Assembly: GCF_028680575.1 (NCBI RefSeq)
Contig: NZ_JAPCKI010000008.1
Span: forward strand, 1-64,000
Source of the DNA: Acidovorax benzenivorans
GTDB lineage: Bacteria; Pseudomonadota; Gammaproteobacteria; Burkholderiales; Burkholderiaceae_C
Length of the DNA stretch: 64,000 bases
Direction: 5' to 3'
Both the position numbers and the translations under genes were made by a program. The notes below the pieces were generated by a model. That model made no database searches. It worked only from the letters and a program-made list of their open reading frames with translations, and was not told the DNA's origin. Below are positions 18,092 to 26,247 of this stretch, in pieces (the stretch's first letter is position 1; each line of letters begins with the position of its first letter).

Positions 18092-20077
18092 ATGCAATGG
18101 ACGACAGGACAAGACGGGATGCGGCGATGGTGGGGCAGTGCGGCGCTGGTTGCTGCGCTGGCTTTGGCGGGCTGTGCGTCCGGGCCAACGCACCCGTCGC
18201 TGGCAGGGGCGCAACTGCCCGACCTGGTGCCGGTGCGCGACTTTGTGGCCAGCCGGCAGTCCACGGGGGGCTACCGCGTGTCGCCGGATGGAAAACACAT
18301 TGCCTGGTTTGGCACCGACGGCGTGGTGCCCGCGATCTGGGTGCAGTCCATCGATGGGAGCGACGCCAAGGCGTTCCGCATCCGTGCTCGCGCCATCCGC
18401 TTCAGTGCCGACAGCCGCTGGCTCGGCATCACGGCCGACCCCGCGGGCGATGAAAACACCCGCATCTATGCGGGCGCGGTCGATGGCCCCGGCACTGACT
18501 TGCGTGAGCTGATGCCTGCACCACGCTCGGTGGCGCATTTTGCAGAGGCGGTGGATGCCTCGTCCGACTTCATCGTCACCTCCAACCGGCGCGATAAAAA
18601 GGTGTTTGACCTGTACCGCGTGAACCCTGCAGGTGGTGCGCCGGTGCTGATGGCCACCAACCCCGGCAACGTGGGCTGGTGGGGCGTGGATACCACGGGC
18701 CAGCTGCGTGTCCGGGCACAGATTAAGGGCGAGCAAGTGCTGCTGGAGCGGCCTGGCGCCGAGCCGGGCAGCTGGGTGACCGTTGCCGAGCGCAGCCGGT
18801 GGGACACGCTAAACATCTTTGGCCTGCACGATGAGGGACGCAAGGCCTGGGCGCTGTCGAACCGGGGGCGCGACAAGCTGGCGCTGGTGCGGCTGGACCT
18901 GACCACAGGCACCGAGGAAGAGTGGTTTGCCTCGCCCGACGTGGACCTGGACAGCGTGACCCTCAGCCGCCGCACCCGCGAGCCGCTGCTGGCGCATTTC
19001 ATGCCGGGCTACCCGGCGCGCAAGGTGTTCGACCCCGCGCTCGATGCCCGGCTGTCTGCCCTGGCCGGTGACAAGCCCGCAGAGGTGCTGGTGACCAGTC
19101 TGGACCGGACCGACAAGGTGCTCACGGTGGCGGTGGCCACCGACCGGGGCACGCGCCATTACCTGCTGCGCGATGGGCACGAGCCCCGCTTTCTGGGCGA
19201 GAACCGCCTGAGCCTGATTGCCAAGGACCTGGCTCCCACCCAACCCATCACTTACACCGCGCGCGATGGTCTCGCCATTCACGGCTACCTCACGCTGCCC
19301 GTGGGGGCGGCGCCACAACGTTTGCCAACGGTGCTGCTGGTGCATGGCGGCCCCTGGGCGCGCGACCGCTGGGGCGATGGCACCACCAGCCGCGCCATGC
19401 AGCAGTTCCTGGCCAACCGGGGTTATGCGGTGCTGCAGGTGAACTACCGGGGCTCCAGCGGCTATGGCCGCACCCACATGGAAAAAGCCCGGGGCGAGTT
19501 CGCAGGCCGCATGCACGACGACCTGGTGGACGGCGTGCGCTGGGCCGTCGAGCGCGGCGTGGCCGACCCGCAGCGCGTGGCGATCTATGGCGCCAGCTAC
19601 GGCGGCTATTCGGCCCTGGTGGGCGCCACCTTTACGCCCGAGGTGTTTGCCTGTGCCGTGGATGTGGTGGGTGTGACGGATATTGCGCGCCTGCTGGAGG
19701 CCGCCCCGCCTTATTGGGAACTGGGCCTGCCCTGGTGGCACCGCTATGTGGGCAACCCCGCCGTGCCAGAGGACCGTGCGCGCATGGATGCGAAGTCGCC
19801 CCTGTACCGGGCCGAGCATGCGCAAAAGCCCATCCTCATCATGCACGGCGTGAACGACCCGCGCGTGAAGCTGGAGCAGTCCGAATGGATGGTGGCGGCC
19901 CTGCGCAAGGCGGGCAAGCAGGTGGACTACGTCACCTTCACCGGCGACGGCCATGGCAACCAGCGCTGGCCCAACAACCTCACCATGTACCGCAAGACCG
20001 AGGACTTTTTGGCGCAATGCCTGGGTGGCCGTACCAGCGGGTTTGACTATTACCAGCTGGGCGCATGGGCGTTTTGA
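18092..20077 (+). CDS. S9-family (prolyl oligopeptidase type) peptidase lipoprotein
   Basis: A 661-residue alpha/beta-hydrolase peptidase. The catalytic serine is in GASYGG (Ser502), Asp589 is in MHGVNDPRV and His621 in GDGHGNQ; VLLVHGGPWARD and VNYRGSSGYGRT are typical of acylaminoacyl/dipeptidyl peptidases. The N-terminal half is a beta-propeller-type region beginning YRVSPDGKHIAWF. The start at 18092 follows GGGGGAGAAGG and gives a signal peptide ending ALALAGC, a lipobox, so the enzyme is probably an outer-membrane-anchored periplasmic lipoprotein. In-frame ATGs at 18065 and 18119 are alternatives. The next gene starts on its stop codon (TGATG). Confidence 0.9.
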   Translation: MQWTTGQDGMRRWWGSAALVAALALAGCASGPTHPSLAGAQLPDLVPVRDFVASRQSTGGYRVSPDGKHIAWFGTDGVVPAIWVQSIDGSDAKAFRIRARAIRFSADSRWLGITADPAGDENTRIYAGAVDGPGTDLRELMPAPRSVAHFAEAVDASSDFIVTSNRRDKKVFDLYRVNPAGGAPVLMATNPGNVGWWGVDTTGQLRVRAQIKGEQVLLERPGAEPGSWVTVAERSRWDTLNIFGLHDEGRKAWALSNRGRDKLALVRLDLTTGTEEEWFASPDVDLDSVTLSRRTREPLLAHFMPGYPARKVFDPALDARLSALAGDKPAEVLVTSLDRTDKVLTVAVATDRGTRHYLLRDGHEPRFLGENRLSLIAKDLAPTQPITYTARDGLAIHGYLTLPVGAAPQRLPTVLLVHGGPWARDRWGDGTTSRAMQQFLANRGYAVLQVNYRGSSGYGRTHMEKARGEFAGRMHDDLVDGVRWAVERGVADPQRVAIYGASYGGYSALVGATFTPEVFACAVDVVGVTDIARLLEAAPPYWELGLPWWHRYVGNPAVPEDRARMDAKSPLYRAEHAQKPILIMHGVNDPRVKLEQSEWMVAALRKAGKQVDYVTFTGDGHGNQRWPNNLTMYRKTEDFLAQCLGGRTSGFDYYQLGAWAF

Positions 20078-20526
20078 TGGGGCAGGCCGTCGCTTCGTTG
20101 CTTGTGCGCAAGGGTCTGCGCAGCGGTAGGCTGGTCATTGCACTGGTTCTGGCCGCAGGGTGTGCTGTGGCAGGCGCCCAACCGGTCGCTCCGGCAGGCG
20201 CGGCCTCGGTGGCCGTGGAGGCTGCAGCACCTGCGGCGGCTCCGGTCTACACCCGGGCGCGGCTGGTGTCTGTGGAGGTGGATGCGGGTGGCAACACCAC
20301 GCATGTGCGGCTGAAGCTGCTGCCTCGCGCCAAGCTGCCGTTCACCACACAGACCTTCCGGGTGGTCAACCCCGCCCTGATGCACGGCATTCCGCAGGGG
20401 GCCTGGGTGCAGTTCACTGCCCGGCACATCGACGGCGAAAACACGCTCACATCCATCCGCGCTACTGCGGAGTGCAAGCGGTTTGTGAAGCGGGCCGCGA
20501 AAACTCAAGCACTGACAGTGCGATAA
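20077..20526 (+). CDS. CusF-like periplasmic protein lacking copper ligands
   Basis: A 149-residue exported protein. The signal sequence is hydrophobic (LVIALVLAAGCAVAGAQP) and the Cys could serve as a lipobox Cys. A Pro/Ala-rich linker leads to about 80 residues with the pattern of the CusF/copper-efflux fold: RARLVSVEVDAGG, VRLKLLPRAKLPFTTQTFRV, IPQGAWVQFTA. The Trp and Met residues that bind copper in CusF (pattern WPxMTM) are not present: the equivalent segment is LPFTTQTF. The ATG at 20077 is in the TGATG overlap with the peptidase stop; an in-frame ATG at 20065 is the alternative. Confidence 0.7.
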   Translation: MGQAVASLLVRKGLRSGRLVIALVLAAGCAVAGAQPVAPAGAASVAVEAAAPAAAPVYTRARLVSVEVDAGGNTTHVRLKLLPRAKLPFTTQTFRVVNPALMHGIPQGAWVQFTARHIDGENTLTSIRATAECKRFVKRAAKTQALTVR

Positions 20527-20674
20527 ATCCTCTCGCCCATCGTTACAACGGGTGAAATGAAATTGCGATGAAGCGAGGAGCCGGGCTGGCTCCAAAGCGC
20601 CGTCAGCAGAACTCCTGACTCGCACTTTGCGGGGTCCTTCCCTAGAGTCCGACCGACTTTTAGGAGCCCTCGCA

Positions 20675-20908
20675 ATGACCACCGCCCCCCAATCCAAAGC
20701 CTCCCTGGTTCGTGAACACATGGCCGCTGGCCGTTGGGCTGACGCCGTCCGCCTGGCTGCATCGTTCCCCCGCCTGGACAAGCACCGTGACGCGATCCTT
20801 GACGCCCGCACTGCATACACGAACCCTCGCTGGCTGACTCAGCTTGGCATGGACCCCGAAGCGGCCAAAGAGGCCGGTCATGCGGCCCTGCGTGAGCGCT
20901 TTGCCTGA
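20675..20908 (+). CDS. Small phage-type protein
   Basis: A 77-residue hydrophilic protein beginning MTTAPQSKASLVREHMAAGR, with a good ribosome site (TAGGAG) upstream. Proteins of this pattern (a short SLVREHMAAGRWADAVRLAA helix and a C-terminal AALRERF) occur in prophages of related bacteria; function unknown. The upstream leader (20600-20665) is rich in short GC-rich words of the kind found before phage early genes. It is the leftmost recognisable gene of the relic and the only plus-strand gene in its left part. Confidence 0.65.
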   Translation: MTTAPQSKASLVREHMAAGRWADAVRLAASFPRLDKHRDAILDARTAYTNPRWLTQLGMDPEAAKEAGHAALRERFA

Positions 20909-20917
20909 TCGCCCCTC

Positions 20918-21199
20918 TCAAGCCCCCACATTCCAAAACAACGCGCCAGGCCCCGCCTCGGCGCGTATGTACTCCCAGGCCTTGGCGTCGTAGCCCGCCG
21001 CGCTTGGGAAAGGCGGCAGCACCTTTGCCGACCGGCCAAAGGGCAGCGGATGCAATATCCGCCTCGCTCGGCCCGTATCACACCCCTCTTTACCCACCAC
21101 CACCGCCACAAATCGGGCGCTCGGCCATGCGAGTTGCAGCGCCCGTGTGAGGACAACCAGGACGCCCGCATGCTGCTCAACCACGGGCGCCGGGAGCAT
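20918..21199 (-). pseudogene. Remnant of a phage PLP-dependent enzyme, internally deleted
   Basis: A 93-residue frame. Its last 35 residues (PPFPSAAGYDAKAWEYIRAE then GALFWNVGA) match the C terminus of PLP-dependent ACC-deaminase-like enzymes found in phages, from memory of the family. Its first residues (PVVEQHAGVLVV) resemble the N terminus of the same kind of enzyme, but the roughly 150-200 residues that should lie between, including the PLP lysine, are absent. The simplest reading is an internal deletion joining start to end. Its ATG overlaps the stop of the methyltransferase frame (TGATG). Confidence 0.45.
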
Positions 21200-21660
21200 C
21201 AGCGCACCGCTCCGCAGGCCGCCGTCGCGCGCTGGGGGTCGCCCTTCACGAAAACCAGCACATGCTGGTGCGTCTTGCCCAGCTTGCGCGAGATCTCAAA
21301 GCCTTTGCCCACCCGGATCGGCAGAGAGCCCGCCTGAGTGACCAGGATGGCTTCGTTGTAGAGCCTGGCGCCCGCATCGCGGAAGGCGGCGATGGTGTCG
21401 CCCACAAATCCACGGTACAGGCCCTGGGTGTCCCGGATGTCACCGACCACAAAGCAGGCGAAACGATCCTGGCGCAGCATGGCCACGGCCTCCTTGATGA
21501 TCTGGCGGTAGGTGCGCAGGAACCGGGGGTAGCGCATGGTGGAAAGGTCGGCTTTGTCGTCGCTGTATCGCTCCAGGTTGCCATAGGGCGGGCAGGAGAA
21601 AAGGAGGTCGGCCTGTACACCAGGCAGGGCCTGGCGCACCTCCAGCGCATCGCCCTGCAC
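21199..21660 (-). pseudogene. Phage DNA methyltransferase, N-terminally truncated
   Basis: 153 residues from a GTG start. It carries the catalytic motif CPPYGNLE, then YSDDKADLSTM, FACFVVGDIRD and the end KLGKTHQHVLVFVKGDP, typical of phage ParB-linked modification methylases. Family-like sequence continues upstream of the GTG (QPGLPAPRWVQGD) to about nt 21714, but an in-frame TGA at about 21715 blocks further extension. The N-terminal ParB-like part seen in intact relatives is gone. The break lies next to the truncated end of the neighbouring tail gene, so one deletion probably removed both. Activity is doubtful. Confidence 0.7.
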
Positions 21661-21714
21661 CCAGCGCGGTGCAGGCAGGCCGGGTTGGCCGCGACCGCAG
21701 GCAGTTCTGCGGGG

Positions 21715-22110
21715 TCAGGCAACACATGGGTAGGCGCGCACGAAGGCGCCCTCAAGGCCGGGGTTGTCGAACACCACCTGGGCACGCGCTGCGGGGGTGT
21801 AGATGGCCACGGAGCCGTCATCGTTCTTGAACCCATCCCAGTCCACCAGCACCAGGTCGAGCACCTCCTTGTCGGTGATCTGGTCGGTGGGCTGGGGCGG
21901 CGCGGGCTGGTTTTCCAGCAGCGCCCGGCTGAGTGCGCGCACATACTCGCGGCCCGCGTGGATGCGCTGGTCCAGCGCATTGCGCTCTTCTTCGTTCAGA
22001 CGCTTGAAGCGCGCCTTGAACTTGAAGACCAGCGGCTTGTCGGGCTGGTCCGGGACGATGAAGTGGCCGGGCGCCCAGTAGGCGGGGTTCTTGGTGATGA
22101 CAACTGCCAT
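21715..22110 (-). pseudogene. Phage tail-assembly-chaperone-like protein, C-terminally altered
   Basis: 131 residues starting MAVVITKNPAYWAPGHFIVP. The run LDLVLVDWDGFKNDDGSV and the following VVFDNPGLEGAFVRAY are typical of a phage protein encoded just after the tail tube, where tail assembly chaperones lie. Relatives continue after FVRAY with a short helical tail; here the frame reads PCVA and stops, which fits a deletion joint with the methyltransferase remnant at about 21715-21735. It follows the chimeric tail-tube frame by about 57 bases. Confidence 0.55.
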
Positions 22111-22167
22111 GGCGGAAAACTCCTTTGCAATGCGTGAAACGGGGGCGATACGTGGCTCAGGCGGCGA

Positions 22168-22983
22168 TCAGACGCGGATGGTCAGCTCGTCGTTTCCTGC
22201 GGCCGTGGGGATGAACTTCAGCGGCAGCGTGACCATCTGCAGGCCGTCCTGTTCTCCGAAGCTGGGCTTGCCGATCTGCGCCTGCGGCGCGGCCACGGTG
22301 AGCGTGTTGGTGGCGCCCAGGCCGTGCAACAGCTCGAATGGCAGCTTGGTGCCGATCAGTTGGTCCCAGTCGTGCGTAGTGGCCAGGGTGTTGCGGATCG
22401 TGATAGAGCCGCTGCTGGCACGGCCGGTGATCTCGGTGTTGTCAACCTCGGTCAAGTCCTGCTTGGTCACCGTGTTGCCCAGGTCGATGCTGAACGCATT
22501 ACAGGGCCAGAACTTGGCACCCAGCTTGACTCGGGTGTTCGCTGCGTTTACGCCCAGTGGCAGCTCAAAGACCGGCGTGGTGGCGGGCATGGCCCCCAAT
22601 ACTTCGACGGCCTGCCAGGCGCCCGTGAACTCGAAATTGAACCAGGGCAGCTGCTTCGCGTTGCCTTCGAGCTTCACGTTGCCAGCAGCGCCGGGCATCT
22701 TGTAGACGTTGCGACCGACCACGGCGTAGAGGGAGAGGCTCTTGAATCGCTCGATAACGTGCTGCGCGCTGGCTGCATCGATGCGCCAGGCGCCGGGCTT
22801 CAGCTCGCGGCCGTCGTTGGGTTTGAATGTGCCCGCCGGGGTGAGCTGCAGCATGACCGTGCCGCCCGTCGCCTGCGCGGTCTTGGCGGGCACGCCGAAC
22901 GTGCAAGCGGCTATGGCCAGGGCGGCGGCACCAGCGCTGCAGACAGCGATGCGGGTGCTACGGGAGGCGGTGCGTTGAGACAT
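22168..22983 (-). pseudogene. In-frame chimera: Mu I-type protease N terminus fused to tail tube protein
   Basis: 271 residues in one open frame. Residues 1-83 (AALAIAACTFG, MLQLTPAGTFKPNDGRELK, GAWRIDAASAQHVIERF) look like the N terminus of Mu-like I protease/scaffold proteins. From about residue 86, the sequence changes to the pattern of a phage tail tube protein: KMPGAAGNVKLEG, FNFEFTGAW, then ASSGSITIRNTLATTHDWDQ and the typical end GNDELTIRV. The junction is near nt 22715-22740. In an intact phage these genes are separated by the capsid and connector genes, so an in-frame deletion is inferred. The N terminus mimics a lipoprotein signal, but the phage reading is preferred. Confidence 0.6.
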
Positions 22984-23055
22984 GCCGCCATGGTCGGCGG
23001 CAGCGGGTTGGAAGTATTGGGAACCAGGACCCTATTTAGCTTCAGAAGGGTGGTC

Positions 23056-24066
23056 TCATTTGACCTCTTCAAGCCTCAAAGACAGAGCTTTCAGATGTCG
23101 CTCCAGGCGCTCCGTGTATTGAGGGTCGGGTATAGGCGTAACCAGTTGCATAAGCTCTTTTCCAGCCTGCGAAGTCACGACACCATAAAGCTTCACCGTC
23201 GTTTTTGCTTGCCCCTCGTAAACACATCGGTAGTGCTTGCCGCTATGGAGAAAACTGATGTCGTCTCCTTGCTTCTCGAATTCGACTTGTTGTGCCCCAT
23301 CCATATCGATCAACACGAGTCCGTACTCAACCAAAGCCAGTAGCGATCGGTAGTCGAGGCCGTATTTTCCAAGTCCATTTGTGCTGGGGCGCTCGCCTAC
23401 TGTCATCAGCAAGCCACCGAAAACCTTTTCTGCTTTTGTGAACTGTATTGCGAGAGAGCTATAGCGAGCAAACAACTCGGCTTCTTCATTGCCCATCTGG
23501 CCCAGAACCTTTATGGCTCGGCGGGAGAATGAACCAGGCCTCGCCACTTCCCCTGCAAGCAATTTGGCGAAGACGTTCCTCATTTCGTCGGAGCTCATAT
23601 TCTCAGCTTCAGCTTCAAACGTGTTCATCCAGTCGTCGCTAATCTCTGCTGATGCTGTGGAATCACCCGTCATCTCGGGAGGCGAACGCCTAGACAACTC
23701 GTGGACAGCTTTGTTGGCGATGGCGTCAAGATTTTTCTGTTTCCCAACGATTCGCTCCGCAAACTTGATACCGGCCGCATCCAGGTAGGTAGGTGGGACC
23801 TGGATCTGATCTGCTATGGCACTCCCCGATGCCTGGATTGCCCGAACCCGTGCATCAGAGGTTGCCTGAATTTCTGCCACTTTGCCCGCAAAGTACGCTT
23901 GGGGTACCTCCATGAAAGAGGTAGTCAACCGCTTAAGAACGTATCCAAGCGTTTTCTGAACAGGCGCTGGAAGCCCAGTCACATGCCCCAAAGCTGCGCT
24001 AGCTACCTCGCCTAGCCCAGATTCGTCCGACTCCTGTTCGTCCTGCGCTGCGGATTCGTCCACCAT
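23056..24066 (-). CDS. DUF2806 domain protein (prophage cargo)
   Basis: A 336-residue soluble protein. The central part (EISDDWMNTFEAEAENMSSD, then MRNVFAKLLAGEVARPGSFS) is the conserved core of DUF2806, a family of unknown function with some resemblance to abortive-infection alpha-type proteins. The first 20 residues are acidic and low-complexity. Codon use is clearly more AT-rich than in the flanking genes, suggesting separate acquisition. It interrupts the phage late order between the gpG fragment and the protease/tail chimera, and unlike them it looks complete. A role in phage defence is possible but only inferred. Confidence 0.75.
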   Translation of the reverse strand: MVDESAAQDEQESDESGLGEVASAALGHVTGLPAPVQKTLGYVLKRLTTSFMEVPQAYFAGKVAEIQATSDARVRAIQASGSAIADQIQVPPTYLDAAGIKFAERIVGKQKNLDAIANKAVHELSRRSPPEMTGDSTASAEISDDWMNTFEAEAENMSSDEMRNVFAKLLAGEVARPGSFSRRAIKVLGQMGNEEAELFARYSSLAIQFTKAEKVFGGLLMTVGERPSTNGLGKYGLDYRSLLALVEYGLVLIDMDGAQQVEFEKQGDDISFLHSGKHYRCVYEGQAKTTVKLYGVVTSQAGKELMQLVTPIPDPQYTERLERHLKALSLRLEEVK

Positions 24067-24111
24067 TTGTTCCTCCAGTATGTAGTTTGCGACCTCATTT
24101 TGCCCAAGAAA

Positions 24112-24498
24112 CTACACCCTCCTATCCCCCAACCAGGCCAGAACAATCTGCCTAATTTCACGGTCGTCTTCAGAACTGACCCCCAGAAACGGTCGAGCCG
24201 GGATGTTCACTCGGTACGCGGGTATGTTCACCTGCCGTTCGGTCGCCCGCTTGTGCTTCTTGCCCGCAAACAGCACCCGGCCGGCCACGCTGCGATAGCG
24301 CACCGTCGCCTGGCGCGCTGGCATCTCGATGGTGCCGCCGAGCTGGTGGATGGCGGCGTACTTGGTGTTGCTGCCCACCTCGACCTCTGCATCTCCCGTG
24401 ACCTGGTAGTGGATGCCGCTGCGCAAGTAGCCGCGCAGGGTGAGCTGGTGCAGGAGTCCGATCTGTACCTGAACAGGGGCCAGGGCTTTGACATCCAC
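24112..24498 (-). pseudogene. Phage virion morphogenesis protein (gpG-like), N-terminally truncated
   Basis: 128 residues from a GTG. The segment SGIHYQVTGDAEVEVGSNTK, then YAAIHQLGGTIEMPA and IPARPFLGVSSEDDREI, is characteristic of the Mu gpG / phage virion morphogenesis family. Family members carry about 50 more residues before LRSG; here the preceding residues (DVKALAPVQVQIGLLHQL) do not fit, so the 5' part was lost. The break near 24440-24498 coincides with the end of a plus-strand phage frame. Confidence 0.6.
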
Positions 24499-24588
24499 TG
24501 GTGGGCCTGGGAATGCCTCATGGGCGTGTTGAATCGGCCCATATCGGCCGACATGGCCGTTTTGACGCCCCAGGGGGCGGCACAGTGA
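24481..24588 (+). pseudogene. C-terminal scrap of the phage gene upstream of mor
   Basis: A frame ending GFDIHWWAWECLMGVLNRPI then SADMAVLTPQGAAQ runs into the Mor gene with overlapping GTGA (24585-24588). Overlap of stop and start is typical of a phage early operon, so this is probably the tail of the gene that preceded mor. Upstream of 24481 the same frame crosses the antisense gpG fragment and lacks protein character. Identity unknown. Confidence 0.3.
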
Positions 24589-24962
24589 GCGTTGAAGTCA
24601 CCCGCATGGCGCTCAAGCGCCATGAGCTGCTGGAAGAGCTGCAGGCGGTGATCGCCCGTCAGCTGGAGGAAATGGGCACGCCCCCCGATGCGGCCTCGGT
24701 CATCGGCTCGTCGGCCGTGGACTACCTGAGCACCTATTGGGCGGGCCAGGTGGTGACTTTCCCGAAGGACGCTCAGTACAAGCTGACGCTCAAGGAGTTG
24801 GAGATTTACGACCAGTTCGACGGCCGCAACAAGGATGATCTGGCGCGCCGGTATGGGATGACGCCGCGCGGGATGGGGAAGTTGCTCAAGCGCATCCGGG
24901 AGAAGATCAAGGCGCAGAACGCGGATGCGGAGGCGGCTGGGCAGCTCGAATTGATCAGCTAG
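24585..24962 (+). CDS. Mor/C family phage transcription activator
   Basis: 125 residues from a GTG, close to the size of Mu Mor (129). It has an N-terminal dimerisation-type helix (MALKRHELLEELQAVIARQL), the family block YLSTYWAGQVVTFPKDAQY, and a C-terminal helix-turn-helix (NKDDLARRYGMTPRGMGKLL, KRIREKIK). Mor activates the middle promoter of Mu-like phages by contacting RNA polymerase. It may still be expressed but has no phage middle operon left to drive. It appears full length and is followed 15 bases later by the unknown gene at 24978. Confidence 0.85.
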   Translation: MSVEVTRMALKRHELLEELQAVIARQLEEMGTPPDAASVIGSSAVDYLSTYWAGQVVTFPKDAQYKLTLKELEIYDQFDGRNKDDLARRYGMTPRGMGKLLKRIREKIKAQNADAEAAGQLELIS

Positions 24963-24977
24963 CCTGAGGACCAATCA

Positions 24978-26234
24978 ATGGCGTTTGCGCAGGGCTGGAG
25001 TACATTGGCAGTTGCCTATAAAAGTAACTCTCAATACCACTCGTCACAGATGTTCGAACACATAGTTCTTCGTCGCTCAGAAGCCGGGACGCCGGTCTCC
25101 GCAGGCCAAATAGCGCAAGCGCTGCTTTTCTACAAAAAAGTTCACGTCATTCTTGATGTCGGGAGTTTCAGGACGCTTATCGGTAGCGTTGGCCCCGAGG
25201 GTCTATTAGCGTTGCTGGCCCGACCCGATTTCAGCGCTGTCTATTCTGAGGAGACATTGGCCACCGTCACCAATGTTGTGGGGCCGATGAAGGTTCACAC
25301 CTTCGATGCAATGACAGTTACTGGCCACGAAACTGTTGGTATCCGCAAGAGTACAGCCGAAAGAATCGAGTTTCATCTCAACCGCCAGGGCATCACTGGC
25401 AGGCGCGCTAAAGAGTTCACTCGCCGTTTTCTCCAGTATGTACCGGTTCGCAAGCTGACCGGTGATCACTTCCGCAGCGGTGGATTGATTGAGGCAGCAA
25501 GACAAGACTTGAGAGACGCCGAGTATGTACACGCCGCAGTCCGCAGAATTCTCAGTCTCTTGCCTGAGGGGGGCGATCCGGGAACGGGGCTGAAATTCGA
25601 AGTACTTGAAACAGAGTTGGGCAACTACGTTTTCGAGAACATCGACTTCGGATCCATAAATGGACGCCGCGCGCAGCAGGTCCCGCCGTTGGAGCCCCTC
25701 ACAGTCGCACATATCCTCAATCAGCTGCAAGAAGCAAGGACAGACCTTGAGTTGGCAGCTCACTACGGGGGCGACTTCGTTACATCAACGACGACTTCAG
25801 GCGTTATCCAAGTGAGGCACGAAGCCCTACTTAGAAGAACAGGCATTAACCTGGCAGCGCAGCAAACCTTTCTCGAGGTCACTCTTCCGGACATGCCCAT
25901 GATCGCGGAACTCATCGATTCAGGGGAGAGGTCGTTTGCAGACTTCATGCGGCTTTACGAGCGCTCAGTGAAGTTTAAGCAGTGGCTAAGCGCAGCCACC
26001 CCTGATACGGGACTAGTTCGCGAGTACCTGTTGGCGGCTAGCTCTCAAGACTGGATTCGGACGTCAGAGGCGAAACTGATCCGCTACCTATTCACAGGTG
26101 CAGTCTCCCTCGTTGACCCAACCCTTGGGGTCGCTGCTGGACTAACAGATAAATTCTTCGTGGACAAAATCTTCGCGGGCTGGCGGCCCAATCACTTCGT
26201 CGATGGAAAACTGAAGCCGTTCCTGAGCCCCTAG
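24978..26234 (+). CDS. 418-residue protein of unknown function (prophage cargo)
   Basis: I do not recognise this protein. It is soluble for most of its length, with IAQALLFYKKVHVILDVGSF near the N terminus and one moderately hydrophobic stretch near the C terminus (LFTGAVSLVDPTLGVAAGLT) followed by DKFFVDKIFAGWRPNHF, an ending I have seen in other uncharacterised proteins. Codon use is much more AT-rich than the chromosome, similar to the DUF2806 gene. It follows mor by 15 bases, with TGAGGA as a possible ribosome site; an in-frame ATG at 25050 is an alternative start. It lies at the right edge of the relic, where Mu-like phages carry accessory genes. Confidence 0.75.
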   Translation: MAFAQGWSTLAVAYKSNSQYHSSQMFEHIVLRRSEAGTPVSAGQIAQALLFYKKVHVILDVGSFRTLIGSVGPEGLLALLARPDFSAVYSEETLATVTNVVGPMKVHTFDAMTVTGHETVGIRKSTAERIEFHLNRQGITGRRAKEFTRRFLQYVPVRKLTGDHFRSGGLIEAARQDLRDAEYVHAAVRRILSLLPEGGDPGTGLKFEVLETELGNYVFENIDFGSINGRRAQQVPPLEPLTVAHILNQLQEARTDLELAAHYGGDFVTSTTTSGVIQVRHEALLRRTGINLAAQQTFLEVTLPDMPMIAELIDSGERSFADFMRLYERSVKFKQWLSAATPDTGLVREYLLAASSQDWIRTSEAKLIRYLFTGAVSLVDPTLGVAAGLTDKFFVDKIFAGWRPNHFVDGKLKPFLSP

Positions 26235-26247
26235 CAGCCGTCCACCA

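Noticed and set aside
22900-22983. Lipoprotein signal peptide at the start of the 271-residue frame
   Set aside because: AALAIAAC fits a lipobox, but the following residues match phage I-protease N termini, which naturally carry an Ala-rich start with a Cys.
23056-26234. DUF2806 gene and 418-residue gene as one two-gene defence system
   Set aside because: They are on opposite strands and separated by gpG and mor fragments; nothing shows common regulation. They are reported separately.
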